Below are positions 55,499 to 64,000 of a DNA stretch of 64,000 nt, one piece after another; within the stretch, counting starts at the first letter, position 1; every line of letters starts with the position of its first letter. The DNA is from Algoriphagus resistens (lineage in GTDB: Bacteria; Bacteroidota; Bacteroidia; Cytophagales; Cyclobacteriaceae). Where the stretch lies: positions 1 through 64,000 of the forward strand of contig NZ_LMXN01000010.1 in NCBI RefSeq assembly GCF_001442615.1. The letters run 5' to 3'. The translations under genes were made by a program, and so were the position numbers. Below the pieces are notes generated by a model. That model was not told the DNA's origin and did no database searches. It saw only the letters and a list, made by a program, of their open reading frames with translations.

Positions 55499-56533
55499 TT
55501 ATTCAAAGTTCACATAATTCTCCCATTTGTCCAAAACTGTCTGAAAATCCTCCGGAAGCGGCGCCTCGAAGTACAGTTTTTCGTTGGACACAGGATGTAT
55601 AAAGCCCAAAGACATTGCATGGAGCGCCTGTCTTGGCAATAGTTCAAATGCATTGTGGACAAAGGCTTTGTATTTGGAGAACTGGGTGCCTTTGCGGATT
55701 TTATCCCCTCCATACATGGCATCATTGAAGAGCGGATGCCCCAAATATTTCATGTGGGCACGGATCTGATGGGTACGTCCGGTTTCCAGGTTACACTGGA
55801 TAAGTGACACATACCTCAGTCTTTTGAGCACTTTCCAATGGGTAACCGCATGCTTTCCCTGGCTGCCATCCGCAAACACATCCATGACCTTGCGGTTTTT
55901 GGCACTCCTGCCTACATGACCGGTGATCGTTCCCGAATCCTCTTCCGGTTCCCCCCACACCAATGCCAGATAGGTACGCGCAATGGTATGATGAAAAAAC
56001 TGCTTTGCCAGATGGGTCATCACCTCCTCGGCTTTGGCAATCACCAGTAGACCGGAAGTATCCTTGTCTATTCGATGAACCAGTCCAGGACGGCCTTCAT
56101 TTCCCTTCATTTCCGGTAACTGCTGAAAATGGTACACCAGTCCATTCACCAGTGTGCCAGACCAATTGCCGTGGGCAGGATGCACAACCATTCCCGCAGG
56201 CTTGTTTACCACCAGTAAATAGTTATCCTCAAACACAAAATCAAGTGGAATATCCTCCGGCACCACTTCTGTATCTCTTGGAGGCTTGCCCATCATCACA
56301 CGGATGTCATCCAGTGGCTTTACCTTATAACTGCCCTTGACTGATTCCCCATTCACCTGGATCGCCCCTACATCTATGGCCTGCTGGATCTTATTGCGTG
56401 TGGCAAAAGCTATTTTGTCCGTCAAAAACTTATCGATCCGGGTTGGGGTCTGGCCTTTATCGATTACAAACCTGTAATGCTCGTAAAGGTCTACTTCTTC
56501 CTCATCAAAATCTTCGTCTGCTTGCATGCTCAT
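55499..56533 (-). CDS. rluD: 23S rRNA pseudouridine synthase RluD
   Basis: A 344-residue protein. Residues 28-90 are an S4 RNA-binding domain (RIDKFLTDKIAFATRNKIQQ). The catalytic domain has LVVNKPAGMVVHPAHGN, GLVHRIDKDTSGLLVIAKA with the catalytic Asp, and LETGRTHQIRAHMKYLGHP. It makes pseudouridines in helix 69 of 23S rRNA. The acidic N-terminal extension (ADEDFDEEEVDLYEHY) is ordinary in this phylum. Divergent from the next gene. Confidence 0.93.
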   Translation of the reverse strand: MSMQADEDFDEEEVDLYEHYRFVIDKGQTPTRIDKFLTDKIAFATRNKIQQAIDVGAIQVNGESVKGSYKVKPLDDIRVMMGKPPRDTEVVPEDIPLDFVFEDNYLLVVNKPAGMVVHPAHGNWSGTLVNGLVYHFQQLPEMKGNEGRPGLVHRIDKDTSGLLVIAKAEEVMTHLAKQFFHHTIARTYLALVWGEPEEDSGTITGHVGRSAKNRKVMDVFADGSQGKHAVTHWKVLKRLRYVSLIQCNLETGRTHQIRAHMKYLGHPLFNDAMYGGDKIRKGTQFSKYKAFVHNAFELLPRQALHAMSLGFIHPVSNEKLYFEAPLPEDFQTVLDKWENYVNFE

Positions 56534-56591
56534 GCTGCAAAAATAAGCTTATCAGGCTTAACTTTGGCACTTCTGCAAAAAAGCCCCCAAA

Positions 56592-57512
56592 ATGCTGTTT
56601 TCAAATCCTGTTCCTGTCCAATTGCTTTCCCATCCAATCCTTGCAGGAAAAGGGCTCGAATTGGCCGTTAAGCGACTCGATCTGGTACATCCTGCCATTT
56701 CAGGCAACAAATTCTTCAAACTCAAATACAATCTGGAACAGGCCAAAAGTGAAGGAAAAAGTAAGATTTTGACCTTTGGAGGGGCTTTTTCCAATCATAT
56801 CTACGCCACAGCAGAAGCAGCAAAAGCTGAAAATATGCTAGCAATCGGTGTTATCCGTGGAGAAAGAACAGAACCTCTAAACAGGACACTTTCACATGCT
56901 GAAAGCCTGGGAATGCAACTTCATTTTATTGACCGGAGTACCTACAAAAACAAAACAGAACCTGGATTCCTGGTGGGACTGAAAGAAAAATTCGGGGATT
57001 TCTACCTGATTCCGGAAGGCGGGACCAACGGATTGGCTATCCGGGGAACCTCAGAAATCTTAACCCCGGAAGATCAGAATTTCTCATTTATCTGCTCATC
57101 TATCGGCACAGGAGGCACTTTTGCGGGACTATATTCTTCACTCTCTGCGCACCAAAAGCTGCTCGGTTTTTCGGCCCTGAAGGGTGAGTTCATCCATCAG
57201 GAAATTTCCGGTCTGACAGGTAAATACCACCTCAGCAGTCCCGGGTCCTATGGGATTTTCACCAATTATCATTTTGGCGGCTACGCCAAACATAGCCAGG
57301 AGCTGATCGATTTTATATGGGCCTTTTACGAAAGTTTTGGAATCGTTCTTGATCCTGTTTATACCGGAAAAATGGCTTTTGGGATCTGGGATCTGATCAA
57401 GAATGACTACTTCGCCAAGGGATCAAAGATTCTGATGATCCATACCGGAGGGCTTCAGGGAAATACAGGATTTACCGAAATGACAGGTATAAAGCTTCCC
57501 GGTTCTGAGTAA
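56592..57512 (+). CDS. PLP-dependent D-cysteine desulfhydrase / ACC deaminase family
   Basis: A 306-residue fold-type II PLP enzyme. VHPAISGNKFFKLKYNLEQA holds the PLP Lys; ILTFGGAFSNHIYATAEAAK the Asn/Ser loop; SSIGTGGTFAGLYSSL the phosphate-binding loop; YTGKMAFGIWDL follows. ACC deaminase and D-cysteine desulfhydrase share this framework and cannot be separated here. The length is slightly short of the 325-340 usual. Confidence 0.85.
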   Translation: MLFSNPVPVQLLSHPILAGKGLELAVKRLDLVHPAISGNKFFKLKYNLEQAKSEGKSKILTFGGAFSNHIYATAEAAKAENMLAIGVIRGERTEPLNRTLSHAESLGMQLHFIDRSTYKNKTEPGFLVGLKEKFGDFYLIPEGGTNGLAIRGTSEILTPEDQNFSFICSSIGTGGTFAGLYSSLSAHQKLLGFSALKGEFIHQEISGLTGKYHLSSPGSYGIFTNYHFGGYAKHSQELIDFIWAFYESFGIVLDPVYTGKMAFGIWDLIKNDYFAKGSKILMIHTGGLQGNTGFTEMTGIKLPGSE

Positions 57513-57628
57513 GCTCCTGCGGATTTGAAATCCCGGGGATGTCCCGATTTTATGCAATCCAGATTGCGCAGAATCTGGAAAATCCGGACATTTGACAAAG
57601 ACCCTTCTATCTGTTACACCTTAAGCTG

Positions 57629-58939
57629 ATGGCAAAAAACAAGAAAAGAAAAAGCACACCTAGTAAAAATCAGGCAATCAGCCCAAAGAAATACCTGCAG
57701 ACCAAAGCCAGGCAATTGCCTATTTACGCATGTTATATAAATAAAGAATGGGAAACCTCAAAACTAGCCCAGATTTTCATAGCCAGAAGACATAAGAACG
57801 GAAATGTCACATTCGCGGGATATCTCACAGACCTGCTTGGCTTAGGCGTGAAAGACGCAATGTATAATTACAACCTGCCTTTATCTGAGTTTGAAGAACT
57901 ATTGGACAGCGCGGGGGAAAATATGGTTGAATGCGACTACGTTTTAGCGCATAATCTGATCTATGGAGCTGTAGAATTTGCCTTGGATTATGACGTCATA
58001 CCTCATAAAGACTGGGAAATAGCCCGGTACGTCCTCGAAGAAGATACCGAGGATATCCCGCTGATGGAGCTGGAGTTTGGGGTGAACGGAGTGCCGGCAT
58101 TTGTGCTAGCTAAGAACGAAGAATTTTTCCGGGATGAAGATGATGAGCCTGAGTACGGGGATTTATCAGAAGGGGAAATGATGAGAGAGGCCCAGAAGCT
58201 TGTTTATGCCCCCATTGATCTTGCTTATGAAAAGACTTTCCCCATCACAGCTGATGATCACTCCCAGCGGATTAAAGATGCGCATCGGCAACTGACAATT
58301 ACCGAAGAACCTGAACATCAAATGCCCGAAGAGGAAGCAGACGCATTGGAAGCTCTGTATTATGAGCTCTATGAGCTCCAGAAATCAGGGGATAAGCCTG
58401 GAATAAAAAAGTTCAGAGACCAAATTTCAGATAAAATCAAACAATACCCCAAGCAGCCGATCTTACTAAACTACCTGGCTAACAGCTATTTTCTGGCGGG
58501 TGATGTGGCAGAGGGTGCAAAGCAATTTGAGCAATGTGTAAGGGATTTTCCTGATTATCTGCTGGGCAGGTTATTCTATGCCTTCCAGTTGACACAAAAC
58601 AAGCAATACGCAAAAGCCTGGGAGGTTATCGAAGGCAAATCTGAATTGCAGGAGCTTGTGCCAAATAGAAAGTCCTTTCACCCACAGGAGGTGTATGTTT
58701 TCTATGCTGTGGTCATATTGTGTGCTCTTTTCTACGAAAATAACCTGGAAAAAACTTTTCCATACTACGAGCTGATCCTTGCCAGTGATGTTGATCCACT
58801 GCGCTGGGTATCGGTAGGCAGAGCGGTATTTGAGGTATCACAGGCAAAGGTGAATGCATTGGAAAGCAAGTACAATAAGGCTATAGTGGAAATCGTCGAT
58901 GAATTGGGTGTTATGCCTGAGGCTATTCGGGACCTGTAA
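57629..58939 (+). CDS. Hypothetical protein with TPR-like C-terminus
   Basis: A 436-residue soluble protein. The N-terminus is basic (MAKNKKRKSTPSKNQAISPK). The first domain reads CYINKEWETSKLAQIFIARR and VTFAGYLTDLLGLGVKDAMY, followed by ECDYVLAHNLIYGAVEFALD. Residues from about 260 look like TPR helices (ILLNYLANSYFLAGDVAEGA; LLGRLFYAFQLTQNKQYAKA). No named family recognised. Monocistronic. Confidence 0.8.
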   Translation: MAKNKKRKSTPSKNQAISPKKYLQTKARQLPIYACYINKEWETSKLAQIFIARRHKNGNVTFAGYLTDLLGLGVKDAMYNYNLPLSEFEELLDSAGENMVECDYVLAHNLIYGAVEFALDYDVIPHKDWEIARYVLEEDTEDIPLMELEFGVNGVPAFVLAKNEEFFRDEDDEPEYGDLSEGEMMREAQKLVYAPIDLAYEKTFPITADDHSQRIKDAHRQLTITEEPEHQMPEEEADALEALYYELYELQKSGDKPGIKKFRDQISDKIKQYPKQPILLNYLANSYFLAGDVAEGAKQFEQCVRDFPDYLLGRLFYAFQLTQNKQYAKAWEVIEGKSELQELVPNRKSFHPQEVYVFYAVVILCALFYENNLEKTFPYYELILASDVDPLRWVSVGRAVFEVSQAKVNALESKYNKAIVEIVDELGVMPEAIRDL

Positions 58940-58968
58940 CCCCGAATAGCGATATCCTGATTGCTGTA

Positions 58969-59613
58969 TTAAGCACCCGGGTCCTTCAGCGTAAAAAAAT
59001 CTTCTGACTCCTGGGGATGGATCTGAAGCACATTTGCCAAGACTAAGCGCACCAATGTTTTAGAGGCCAGAAATCTGGGCAGATTTGCCAGACCGGCAAA
59101 TTCATGCAACGTGATCCTGCCGGATTCCCCCAAAGCCTTCATCAGGATTTCTTCCTTTCTTCCATAGGTAAAGACCATATCCCTGGGATTCCTGCCCCTG
59201 CGTAAAATCTCCCAAACTTCCTTACTTGCCTGTACAGACCGATCTGCAACACGGATGAAAGCTCTCTTCTTATCCTTCTCTTTAAGATAATGTGGACGCT
59301 GGGAACTTACCGGAACCTTAAAAACCGCCACTCCCTTCTTCTCATTGATCTTTATAGAAAACAACTCATATTCCAGTCTGGGGAACACAAGCTCCCTGAT
59401 CGCTTTTTCCATTACAAAAACCTCTTCCTCTATGTACCGCTGCCCGCTGACAGTACCGTCGTCGTCTATCCCTATTAGCAGCTCTCCGCCGGAAGTATTT
59501 GCAAAGGCAATCAGCTCACGGACTATCTTCTCCGGAAAAGTCGCTTTCTTCTTAAACTCTATTCTCAGTCCCTCGCCTTTCGCAGCGAGAAGCCTCACAT
59601 CCTGCAGCGTCAT
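58969..59613 (-). CDS. AlbA_2 (Schlafen-like) ATP-binding protein
   Basis: A 214-residue protein with EGLRIEFKKKATFPEKIVRE and LIAFANTSGGELLIGIDDDG, the AlbA_2/divergent-AAA_4 signature ('E.K.......i.k.i.AfaNt.GG.l..Gv.ddG'). The C-terminus is a winged-helix-like domain (GRITLHEFAGLANLPRFLAS). Such proteins are often predicted DNA-binding regulators; the exact role is unknown. It lies 198 bases from uvrB in the same direction. Confidence 0.85.
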   Translation of the reverse strand: MTLQDVRLLAAKGEGLRIEFKKKATFPEKIVRELIAFANTSGGELLIGIDDDGTVSGQRYIEEEVFVMEKAIRELVFPRLEYELFSIKINEKKGVAVFKVPVSSQRPHYLKEKDKKRAFIRVADRSVQASKEVWEILRRGRNPRDMVFTYGRKEEILMKALGESGRITLHEFAGLANLPRFLASKTLVRLVLANVLQIHPQESEDFFTLKDPGA

Positions 59614-59811
59614 TTTAGTAGATTTTCAGTAGAAATGATGATGACTAAACGGTTTATGATCGGGAATATGAAGGGACCAATTCGCCTCCTAAGCAATAAA
59701 CGGAGAGCGAAGAAATAAGTAGTATCATCCCTCCACATACGCATCCAGACCAGTGATACCCAACAATTGCACACGTGGTGTATCCTTGGAGCCTACCGCG
59801 GTTAAAGACGG

Positions 59812-61854
59812 CTAGTTGCTCACTCCACGGTTCAGTTGCTCCAATCTGGATTTCTGGGACTGCCACTCATCCCGAAGGCGCGCAGCTTCCATGAAATTGA
59901 GTTCTTTGGCAGCTTTTTCCATTAGCTTTTGCGTTTGTTGGATCAATTTCTCCAGCTTTTCCTTACTCAGGAATTGTACCACCGGATCTGCGGCCATACT
60001 TTCCTCTCCCGGCATAGGCTCAGCATAGAACTTGGCGTTTCGCTTGGAATCCGCCACTTTGGTCTGCCCCATGATTTTATCATGTGATTTCACCACTGTA
60101 GTCGGAGTAATGCCGTTCTCAGTATTGTATTCGATCTGGATCGCCCGTCTCCGCTTGGTCTCGTCAATAGCCAGTTGCATGGAATTCGTGATTTTATCCG
60201 CATACATGATTACGCGGCCCTCGGAATTCCGTGCGGCACGGCCAATTGTCTGCACCAGGCTCCGCTCATTTCTAAGAAAACCCTCCTTGTCCGCATCGAG
60301 GATTGCCACCAGCGACACTTCCGGCAAATCCAGGCCTTCTCTCAATAAGTTTACTCCGACAAGCACATCAAAGATCCCCAGGCGCAGTTCACGCAAAATC
60401 TCCACACGGTCCAGCGTCTTCACCTCTGAGTGGATGTACCGGGACTTCACACCGGCTCTTTCCAGAAATTTCTGAAGCTCTTCGGCCATTCTTTTGGTCA
60501 AGGTGGTCACCAGTGTCCTTGCACCGGTCTTAATCGTCTGGTCTATCTCCTCAAGCAGATCGTCAATCTGATTTTGGCTTGGTCTTACTTCTATGGTCGG
60601 ATCCAGAAGCCCTGTAGGACGTATAATCTGCTCTACCACCACACCTTCGGCTAATGACAACTCGTAATCCGCCGGTGTCGCAGAAACATAGATTACCTGG
60701 TTGGTCAGGTCCTGAAACTCTTCAAACTTCAACGGCCTATTGTCCAGAGCCGAAGGAAGTCTAAAGCCAAAATCCACCAGGTTGACCTTTCTGGACCTGT
60801 CCCCTCCCCACATTGCTCGCACCTGGGGCAAGGTCACATGGCTTTCATCCACGACCAACAGAAAATCATCCGGAAAATAATCCAATAGGCAGAAAGGCCT
60901 CGCACCCGGGGCTCTGCGGTCAAAATACCTGGAATAATTCTCCACTCCCGAGCAATAGCCCAGCTCCCGCATCATCTCCAGATCAAACTCTGTCCGCTCC
61001 TGAAGCCGCTTCGCCTCCGCGAACCGGCCTTCCCTTTCGAAGAAATTAACCTGGTCCACCATATCATATTGTATTTCATGAATGGCGGTCTGCAGGGTAT
61101 CCTTGCCCGTCACAAACAGGTTTGCCGGGAAAATAGAGATGATCTTCTCGTCATTGAGCTTTTTGCCAGTGGCCGGATCAAAGCGCTGGATTGCCTCAAT
61201 CTCATCCCCCCAGAAGAAAATGCGGTACCCCCAGTCCGCATAGGCCACAAAAATATCCACGGTATCGCCCTTCACCCGGAAAGTACCGTGTGTCAGCTCA
61301 TGCTGGGTCCGGCTGTAAAGGATGTCCACGAGTTTGAAGAGCAACTGATTTCTGGGAATCCTATCCCCCTCCTGCAGCTTGATAACATTTTTCCCAAACT
61401 CGTCCGGGTTCCCTATACCATAAATACAGGAAACCGATGCCACCACGATCACATCCCTGCGTCCTGTGAGCAATGCGGAGGTTGCACTCAAACGAAGCTT
61501 CTCAATTTCCTCGTTGATCGAAAGGTCCTTTTCTATATAGGTGCCTGAAGTAGGGATAAATGCCTCGGGCTGATAATAGTCATAGTAAGAAATAAAATAC
61601 TCTACTGCATTGTCAGGGAAAAACTGTTTGAACTCTCCATACAGCTGCGCTGCAAGCGTTTTGTTGTGGCTCAACACCAAGGTTGGCCTTTGGGTCTGCT
61701 GGATTAGATTGGCAATGGTAAACGTTTTACCAGAACCCGTAACACCTAATAAAACCTGCGCCTGATCGCCGTTATTCACACCTGAGGTCAGCTGTTCTAT
61801 AGCCTTAGGCTGGTCTCCTGTAGGTTGGTAATCTGAGATAAGTTTGAATTCCAT
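59812..61854 (-). CDS. uvrB: Excinuclease ABC subunit B
   Basis: A 680-residue protein. LISDYQPTGDQPKAIEQLTS is the UvrB start; LLGVTGSGKTFTIANLIQ is Walker A; YFISYYDYYQPEAFIPTSGT is the beta-hairpin that probes damage; DFLLVVDESHVTLPQVRAMW is the Walker B region; LDLPEVSLVAILDADKEGF and VQTIGRAARNSEGRVIMYAD are motifs V and VI; the UVR domain (KAAKELNFMEAARLRDEWQS) ends it. It verifies lesions in nucleotide excision repair. Confidence 0.97.
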   Translation of the reverse strand: MEFKLISDYQPTGDQPKAIEQLTSGVNNGDQAQVLLGVTGSGKTFTIANLIQQTQRPTLVLSHNKTLAAQLYGEFKQFFPDNAVEYFISYYDYYQPEAFIPTSGTYIEKDLSINEEIEKLRLSATSALLTGRRDVIVVASVSCIYGIGNPDEFGKNVIKLQEGDRIPRNQLLFKLVDILYSRTQHELTHGTFRVKGDTVDIFVAYADWGYRIFFWGDEIEAIQRFDPATGKKLNDEKIISIFPANLFVTGKDTLQTAIHEIQYDMVDQVNFFEREGRFAEAKRLQERTEFDLEMMRELGYCSGVENYSRYFDRRAPGARPFCLLDYFPDDFLLVVDESHVTLPQVRAMWGGDRSRKVNLVDFGFRLPSALDNRPLKFEEFQDLTNQVIYVSATPADYELSLAEGVVVEQIIRPTGLLDPTIEVRPSQNQIDDLLEEIDQTIKTGARTLVTTLTKRMAEELQKFLERAGVKSRYIHSEVKTLDRVEILRELRLGIFDVLVGVNLLREGLDLPEVSLVAILDADKEGFLRNERSLVQTIGRAARNSEGRVIMYADKITNSMQLAIDETKRRRAIQIEYNTENGITPTTVVKSHDKIMGQTKVADSKRNAKFYAEPMPGEESMAADPVVQFLSKEKLEKLIQQTQKLMEKAAKELNFMEAARLRDEWQSQKSRLEQLNRGVSN

Positions 61855-61917
61855 AAGCTATGTCCGAAAATATCCAACATCAATCCCCTATAGAATAGTT
61901 TAGGGGACCAGAGAAAA

Positions 61918-63108
61918 TTATTTGGGGATATGTTTGAATTTACCAAGGTTATAGTACAGGTAATTTGTTCTGAGAATAAGCACCAACAGCAAGGGGATAA
62001 GACTTGGGTGAAAAGACTGCCACCCCAAAATCCAAAAGACCACTGCCGCATCTGCCATGATCAAAGCAAACAGTAAATATTTCAACACCCACGGTTTAAC
62101 GGTTTTCCTTAGCAAAGCGACAGCAAGGACGAGGTGCCCCGGAAAAGCCCACAGAATATTCCAGTTCCATTTGGTAGAGGGAATCAAGGAATAGATCCAT
62201 AGAAAAGCGATCACCAGACCTACGGTTCCCAGTATCCCAAAAAAGGCCACGTCAAAACCTATGTAGAGTTTTTTCTTTCTGAAGCCTAGAAAGGTAATGG
62301 CTGTAAAGAGGATGGCTACTACCCAGAAAATCCAGTAGGGGTTTACTGCTCCAAAAGAGCCTTCAGGTTTTTCAAAATCCAATAGTACCCTACTTTCTGC
62401 AACCAGGGGACGCGTAGGCCCGTCACCCTGGATCTCTGCCCTGGCAAAGGCTTGCTCCATATACTTAGGCAGAAATTGTTCTTCCTGCGGAGTAGCATCT
62501 CTTTCCAGCTGGGAGCCTAAGGCCAAATCAATTCCCAGATCAGACCAGGACATGTAATAAACCATCTCGTCTATCAGCTCACGAAAACTTTTGTCCACAG
62601 CTTCCTGACGCTCATCATGCCAGATCAATTGATCGCCAAGCACCGTGCTGATCGCATCCCGCACCCGGGTGGCGCAGTTGTCAAAGAAAAAATCGTAACG
62701 ATAAGCCCGGTTCTCGGGTAGGTAGTTGTTTTCCAAAAACCGGATCAACTCGATTTTCTGCTGCTCGTTGAGATTCAGTACCTGCTCCCGTACACTGCGA
62801 TGAAAGTATTCATACTCAGCCATAAAGCGGTCATAGGTCGATACGGAGAGGTAATAATCCAATCTGCCTCCCGCAAAATTGAGTACAAAGTTTGGTGCGC
62901 CAAAGTCAAACGTACCATAGTTAAAGACCATGTCTCTGCCTGAAGTGAGATCCAACACGCGTATTCCACTATGCCCAAATGAACTGTAAATCTGCTCTCC
63001 GGGGTCACAGGTCAGCAAACTGATTTGAAATTGCTGGACTTGCGCAGAACCCAATCCACTGATAGTCAGCAAAAAAATTAAACTAATTACTATTTTTTTA
63101 AAGTTCAT
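61918..63108 (-). CDS. DUF4105 (Lnb-like) membrane protein
   Basis: A 396-residue protein with signal peptide MNFKKIVISLIFLLTISGLG. Residues 25-190 are the DUF4105 domain: QIYSSFGHSGIRVLDLTSGR and DFFFDNCATRVRDAISTV, giving a His and a Cys that look like a papain-type (NlpC-like) pair. The C-terminal 150 residues hold several membrane helices (YWIFWVVAILFTAITFLGF; LVLAVALLRKTVKPWVL). DUF4105 proteins have been linked to lipoprotein N-acylation in Bacteroidota (recall). It lies about 60 bases upstream of uvrB in the same direction. Confidence 0.82.
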   Translation of the reverse strand: MNFKKIVISLIFLLTISGLGSAQVQQFQISLLTCDPGEQIYSSFGHSGIRVLDLTSGRDMVFNYGTFDFGAPNFVLNFAGGRLDYYLSVSTYDRFMAEYEYFHRSVREQVLNLNEQQKIELIRFLENNYLPENRAYRYDFFFDNCATRVRDAISTVLGDQLIWHDERQEAVDKSFRELIDEMVYYMSWSDLGIDLALGSQLERDATPQEEQFLPKYMEQAFARAEIQGDGPTRPLVAESRVLLDFEKPEGSFGAVNPYWIFWVVAILFTAITFLGFRKKKLYIGFDVAFFGILGTVGLVIAFLWIYSLIPSTKWNWNILWAFPGHLVLAVALLRKTVKPWVLKYLLFALIMADAAVVFWILGWQSFHPSLIPLLLVLILRTNYLYYNLGKFKHIPK

Positions 63109-63114
63109 TTCACC

Positions 63115-63711
63115 AAATTAACAGACCCTTTTTTGCACCGCTTTTTAGCATGGATACGGACAAACTGTTGCCCGGGAGGAAATTTTTCAATGCCGAATAT
63201 ACTTCATATTCCCGGTAGTTGCTTTTTGTTGCCTGTACTTAAACGTCTCATTCCCTCAGGAAATTGACCCTTGCCGCAGGGCTGCTTCAGGGAATTTTGG
63301 AAATACCGCAATCCGGGAGCGGTATGATGGAATAGGTGGGACAGTTGCTCCCAATGGGGGGAAATTCCAGTTACCTGAATCAGTTGACAGGCCCCACATT
63401 AAACGGAAAACAAGAGGTAAAGCGCTTAGTTGTGCAGGGGCAGGATAAAAGCTGAACCGCAATGAATTCAAGCTGGACGTCCGGGGAACACTTCCGGCAT
63501 TCTGCGGCGCAGCTCCCGGAATTCCGACAGGGCCATGGAATAGCCAAAACCGGGAAGGCAATTCTATTGGAAGCACCATGGCATTGTAGGGAACATCAAG
63601 AATTATCATTCCATGCTTGGGGCGGCTTTACAACCCAAAGTAGCTATACAGTAGTCGCTGACCCCGAAAATGGAAACACCTTAAGAGTTGAAGAGCCCAA
63701 AACCATTAAAA
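63115..63711. other. Gene-free stretch
   Basis: Two antiparallel frames overlap at 63256-63734, but both have unlikely compositions and no recognisable motif. I see no RNA gene or repeat. Confidence 0.35.
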
Positions 63712-64000
63712 TCAAAGTAAGAATCTGTAATTGACTGAGGCTAAAAAAGACCTCCTATCGCCTAATACCCCTCCCTCTGTCCGGAACATCAGTTTTTTGT
63801 TAAGTTGAAATTGCATACCCACCACAGCATTCCATTTTTCTTTTACTTGTTTATCCATACTATATCGGACAATCGCCTGCCCATCAGCATTCTCAACAAG
63901 GTCTACTATAGGTGTAAGAATTTCATCTGCTTTCTCCAATTTAGCTCTATCTACAGGATTAGTGGGATTTAGGCCGTCATACCATGTCCAGTAATCTCCC
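63712..64000 (-). CDS. Outer-membrane beta-barrel protein, C-terminal part (runs off the right edge)
   Basis: An open frame enters from the right edge and ends at 63712, showing the last 95 residues: DYWTWYDGLNPTNPVDRAKL, then alternating strands with WNAVVGMQFQLNKKLMFRTE and the final RSFLASVNYRFLL. The amphipathic last strand ending in aromatic/hydrophobic residues is typical of an outer-membrane barrel. The family cannot be named. Confidence 0.65.
   Translation of the reverse strand, partial: GDYWTWYDGLNPTNPVDRAKLEKADEILTPIVDLVENADGQAIVRYSMDKQVKEKWNAVVGMQFQLNKKLMFRTEGGVLGDRRSFLASVNYRFLL

Noticed and set aside
63256-63734. Coding frames on both strands near the right end
   Set aside because: Implausible composition and no family resemblance on either strand.

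Overview
The window looks like a chromosomal segment from a Bacteroidota bacterium, most likely a Cytophagales member related to Algoriphagus/Cyclobacterium. This rests on rpsP-rimM-trmD-rplS with an Ala/Glu-rich tail on S16, TAnnTTTG-type -7 promoter elements, a giant AsmA-like protein, a DUF4105 protein and MobABC-type mobilization genes. The species assignment is inference.

The window has two parts. From about 47.25 kb to the right end is ordinary core chromosome: tRNA-Arg(CCU), the ribosomal operon, AsmA-like protein, rluD, a PLP desulfhydrase/deaminase, an AlbA_2 protein, uvrB, a DUF4105 protein and the end of an outer-membrane protein. From the left end to 47.25 kb is a composite accessory island abutting the 3' end of that tRNA, with a frameshifted large serine recombinase as the tRNA-proximal gene.

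Island layout, left to right: a partial secreted protein; a small HTH protein; a Gabija pair (gajA-gajB) with a third HEPN gene; a Kiwa pair (kwaA-kwaB); a nuclease-ImmA/IrrE fusion; an ApeA-like HEPN protein; an hsdM-hsdS pair whose HsdM carries its own HsdR-type nuclease domain; a region of small cargo genes and broken integrase/radC copies; an SOS mutagenesis module (S24 repressor diverging from dinB-dnaE2-SRAP); more small cargo genes; a broken tyrosine integrase; mobABC with an oriT-like region; and a five-gene operon (FRG protein, AlkB, methyltransferase-Hsp70 fusion, SF1 helicase, unknown) that I do not recognise as any named defence system.

Three structural patterns cut across the island. 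First, several cargo units (RM pair, nuclease-ImmA gene, two small genes) are bounded by short inverted repeats of the form GTT...AAC, and three copies of the same integrase 3' end stop at such a boundary; this is the geometry of integron cassettes, but with a XerC/D-like rather than canonical IntI recombinase. Second, a structured intergenic repeat of a few hundred bases recurs at least six times between accessory units. Third, the integrase, radC and serine recombinase are all degenerate, so the island looks old and partly immobilised.

In the core part, the oddest feature is a pair of class-II-tRNA-like genes with leucine-type D arms, a GUC triplet in the anticodon position, G73, very long variable regions with a compensatory change, and an intrinsic terminator each.
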